This document shows positions 60,217-64,000 of a DNA stretch of 64,000 bases, piece after piece. The stretch's first letter is position 1, and each line of letters starts with the position of its first letter. The position numbers and the translations under genes were made by a program. Origin of the DNA: Metridium senile (lineage: Eukaryota > Cnidaria > Anthozoa > Actiniaria > Metridiidae); contig OX459095.1 in assembly GCA_949775045.1 (NCBI GenBank), positions 37,198,809 to 37,262,808 on the forward strand, written 5' to 3'. The notes beneath the pieces are model-generated. The model saw only the letters and a list, made by a program, of their open reading frames with translations. It was not told where the DNA came from and made no database searches.

Positions 60217-61438
60217 GGGTGTTACTAAAGAGAGTAACGGAGTAACGAGTAAACCGAGTAACAAGAAACCGAGTAACATGAACATTTTCAAACATAGATT
60301 TTTTCAAAAATGAAAAATAATGTTAATAATAGGCTTACGAAATGAAAACGAACAGCTTTACAAAACAAACTGACTTGCCGGCCTACCCTAAAATCATAAG
60401 ATTTCAGAGTACAATTTTTAATTAACAATGCTCCTTTTGTGTTTATCATTTCTATTTCTGCTGATATTTCCTTCGCTCGGATGTCAAAAGATTTACTAAG
60501 TTTCGTTTCAAGTGGTTCTAAACCTTCATAAAAACTCTTTCAACGCACTAAGTCAAACTTTTAGAACTCTTTTAAGGAACTAGTTTCGTCTTTTATTAGA
60601 ACTTATCAAACCTAGAGTTTGTCTAGGTTATTTGTCGATAAAAAAAATTTCCTCCGTGGTGGGGGTATGGATATTTTCTGGAACTACACATTTAGTGATA
60701 TACTAAACAGCATGCAATGAGTGCAAAAAACACTTGTAACGTACTGACGACGTCCAAGGTATCAAGCTGTTTATGTCCTGTGTTGTACATGTTCGCTTAC
60801 ATATGAAGTAATCAATATTTACAAAGTATGTTTAAATAAAACTTAAAACATATTATTTCAGAATTCAGACAATATGGCAATACGGCAAGAAGCTTCACTC
60901 TCTTCGATCGAATCCGAGTCATTCTAAAAGTTCGCCTACGGTCTTCAAGTATAAGCATTCACAATGATCTCTTTGGAAATATGTAATTCATTGCATTATC
61001 CTCATTCATTCCTATCGATTTTTAGGTTTCTTTGACTATAATTTGTCTTTTAGACAAAACACAACGTTGGTGAAAGCTCCCTTTGCAAGCATGTAAAATA
61101 TTTGTTTTAGTTAACCGGTAATTAAAAAATTTTCACTCGAAATACTATATTTCGAAAAAAAATATCAAATGGTTTGAGTCCTGACTCGAGTCCTGGCTCG
61201 GTATATAAGTACCCTCTCGGCGTCTTGCAAATGCATCTTTATCAAAATACTCGAGTTTTAATCGCTTTATCGAGTAAAAATATATGACATTTTCATTTCG
61301 TTTTCATTTCGTAAGCCTATCATTAATATTATTTCTCATTTTTGAAAAATCTATGTTTGAAAATTTTCATGTTACTCGATTTCTCGTTACTCGGTTTACT
61401 CGTTACTCGTTACTCCGTTACTCTGTTTAGTGACACCC
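60217..61438. mobile_element. 1.2-kb Mutator-like non-autonomous element, 9-bp TSD
   Basis: The TIRs are about 140 bp: GGGTGTTACTAAAGAGAGTA at the left and its inverse ending GTGACACCC at 61438. The arms contain GAGTAACG/GAGTAAACC subrepeats and run inward to TAGGCTTACGAAATGAAAAC. A perfect duplication GGTTTTCGA flanks it (60208-60216, 61439-61447). There is no ORF in the interior. Confidence 0.88.
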
Positions 61439-61978
61439 GGTTTTCGATAAACACTCGTTGATATCAGAGAACCATTCTTCTCGAGAAGCATACCAAGAAA
61501 TGGGAGTTTGCCACTTGGAACAATCTAAAAATGATCATCAAGTCAACACCATTCATTTCTAAAATTGGAATTGCTTTTTGTTCATCCACTTTTTCTGAAG
61601 CTTAAGCTTATAACTTATTTATTATTTTGATAGCAACCTCGTGTCAGATCAAATCAGGGATCAAACAGACATCAGTTTCACAGGGGCCATAAGTTAAAGC
61701 AACCAGCAATGAAATTCATTAAAATGTCGCTTACCAGAATATCATTGACTCGTGTCATCAAAAAGCCAGCAAATAACAACAGGAATGTAGAGGGTTGATG
61801 TAGAGGGTGGGCTCATACCTTTCCATACATATATATGCATCCTCGCTGAATTAAAAACAAATACAATGTAAAAAGCCTTACCATTCCACTTCAATACATT
61901 TAAATCTGAACTATAAAAGTAATGAAGGTTCATTTAATTTCTAATCACAAGCAAAAAGCGTAGAAAAATATTATTATT

Positions 61979-62236
61979 ATAATTATACACAATAGACGTC
62001 AATAGATGTCAAGTGTCTAATTATGTCTATTGTGTCTATTGTGTCTATTGTGTCTATCGTGAATAAAACGAAGCAACACTCTATAAGTGTCTATAGTGTC
62101 TATTGTGTCTATTCCTGTATAATTATACACAATAGACGTCAATAGATGTCAAGTGTCTAATTATGTCTATTGTGTCTATTGTGTCTATCGTGAATAAAAC
62201 GAAGCAACACTCTATATTTGTCTATAGTGTCTATTA
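61979..62236. repeat. 140-bp tandem duplication with TGTGTCTATT microsatellite
   Basis: Two copies starting ATAATTATACACAATAGACG (61979, 62119), each with a run of TGTCTATTG units followed by AACGAAGCAACACTCTATA. The copies differ in the number of TGTCTATTG units. Confidence 0.88.
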
Positions 62237-62351
62237 ATAGAGATTTTTGTTTTAGCGGCATAAGCTCGCTTTTGGCACAAGGGAAGGTCCTATTGTGTAA
62301 AACCAGCTATCTGCGACCGCTGTTCACAATAGGTCATTTGCATTATTGCGT

Positions 62352-62615
62352 TATACACCTATTTCAATTAACGTTGTCCATCTGGAATGGTTGATCTGAG
62401 ACCGAAAGGAATTGTGGGAGCTCGTTAAACTGCAAATGCACTATTATAATCACGCTCGAATATTAATGTTTACTTCTAAAACACTGTTATCTGTAATTCA
62501 GCACCATTCTAGTGTGATTAAAACAATGTATTTGGAATTTAATGAACTCCCACAATTCCTATCGGTCTCAGATTAACCATTCCAGATAGACAACGTTAAT
62601 TGAAATAGGTGTATA
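62352..62615. mobile_element. 264-bp MITE
   Basis: TIR TATACACCTATTTCAATTAA, continuing through CCATCTGGAATGGTTGATCT to about 70 bp, is inverted at the right end. The outermost TA bases may be the target duplication. Confidence 0.82.
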
Positions 62616-64000
62616 CTAAGAATAGCAAAATGATTTATCTACTTTGTATTGTAAATTAATTAGTGTTAATTGTTCCCTTTATTTTCTGGAGAAATAAAAA
62701 TCTGAATAACATTAAAAGTAAATAATAAAGTCCCAAAGAATTGTGATACTTATTTCAAAATGATCAAAATATATTACTTATATTGATATGTTGAGATAAA
62801 AATAGACATTTCTAATCTTTTGTTTATAGTTATACCAAATAAAAAACCTGAATAATTGCTAGTGTTCATCTGTTACTCTTCAAAATAATTCCCCATACAG
62901 TAAAATATATCTTTGGATTTGACAAATAATTTGCATGTGATCTGCAATCCCGGTTGCAGTTTTGCAGACAGAAATGAACAATCACTATACAGTCGAAACT
63001 TGTGAACAGCCATTTCAATCACAACGCTTGTACTATCTTAGTTAAAAACAATTCTACATGGTGCGTTACATTTGAAGTGTGTCAATTTTTCACATCTTTT
63101 GCTAGCTCCACACATAATGACGATGATAAGAAATGCGGATTTTATACGACATTAATATTCACGTCCGAAACGTCGTCATGAGCTCATTACTTATTACTTT
63201 TTTAGTACTTTATACAATATGAGCGGACGCGAATATTGTATAGTACTTATGAAAGTCCAACGCTAGTTCTTTCATATTTTATTAAAATTGTCAAGATAAG
63301 AGTAAATCTGGTCGAAAAACTTACAACCTTCGTCACAGACAGTGTGATGTGTTGTGGTGTGGTGTGGTGTGGTGTGGTTGTGATTTCTTTTGTTAAATTA
63401 TCATGACTTATTAATGAGTTTTATAAGTTTGAATAGTCATTTATATATCAATTCCCACTCATTTGACCATACCATATGTGAACATAAACCTAGATATTTC
63501 TACGTAGTCGAAAAATCATGCATCTTAACCTTTTTTCATCTAGAGTTTTAATGCATACTTATTCAATCAACAAATCGGCATTGGCCATTCACGAGTCAGA
63601 TAGGATCTGATTTTTTTTTCTATCTTTCGTCTTGCAATTTACATACTTTCAGCAACACTTCTTCAATCTGTCTTTTTAGAATATAAATAAGTGAAAAAAA
63701 GCAAAACAACAGAGGGTTTGGTCATTGTCAATCGATCTATAATATTTCTTCCAAAAATAAATGTAAAAAATGAGACAATGAAAAAACAAAAATGAAAAAC
63801 AAAAATGATTATATGTAGCTTAATTCTTCTTTCAGTTTGCTGGAATGTAATTGTTTCAAAATATTTTTATGATTGATAAACTATTCACTGATGCGATAAA
63901 TAAATGAAACAATGGAAAAATATTTTTTACAAATTTTGATGAATACACTCATGATCACCAGCAAAAAGCGAAACATCCGACTTCTATTCAATTTAGACTT
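62616..64000. other. No supported gene; short GTGTG repeat
   Basis: AT-rich sequence. TGTGG repeats occur at about 63346-63380. The block around TTAGTTCTTTCATATTTTA and AGTAAATCTGGT (63180-63330) is related to 14020-14110, so it belongs to a dispersed repeat. Confidence 0.4.

Overview
This is a eukaryotic, AT-rich, intron-rich and transposon-rich window with the character of an early-branching animal genome. A cnidarian is my first guess and a sponge or other invertebrate comes next; this rests on gene content and transposon types, not on any diagnostic marker. I can support three protein-coding loci: MRM3 (minus strand, 4 coding exons, 7743 down to 2520), DEPDC5 (plus strand, 25 coding exons, 8361-45181, giving a complete frame-consistent 1508-residue protein) and a GT10 alpha-fucosyltransferase-like gene (57622-58894) broken by a 4-bp duplication.

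Layout. 1-2500: small inverted-repeat elements and a 21-bp minisatellite. 2520-8360: MRM3, with MITEs in its introns, sharing a 617-bp head-to-head promoter region with DEPDC5. 8361-45181: DEPDC5. Its introns hold a 15-bp polypyrimidine minisatellite (intron 1), a CR1/L2-like LINE tail and MITEs (intron 2), a Penelope-like fragment (intron 3), many MITEs, and in intron 22 a 9-kb minisatellite with a higher-order 2.9-kb period. 45182-51740: a nest of inverted-repeat elements and a tRNA-derived SINE. 51750-57328: a 5.6-kb foldback element with 1.8-kb terminal inverted repeats and a perfect 9-bp target-site duplication. 57622-58894: the broken fucosyltransferase. 58895-64000: no supported gene, but a second clear 9-bp-TSD element (60217-61438), short tandem repeats and another MITE.

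Function. DEPDC5 is the Rag-binding subunit of GATOR1, which restrains mTORC1 when amino acids are low. MRM3 is a SpoU-family 2'-O-methyltransferase for mitochondrial large-subunit rRNA. The fucosyltransferase would act in the Golgi. The first two may be co-expressed from the shared promoter region; no functional link to the third is visible. The most notable features are the higher-order intronic satellite, the three elements with 9-10-bp target duplications and long inverted repeats (Mutator-like), and the frameshifted fucosyltransferase.
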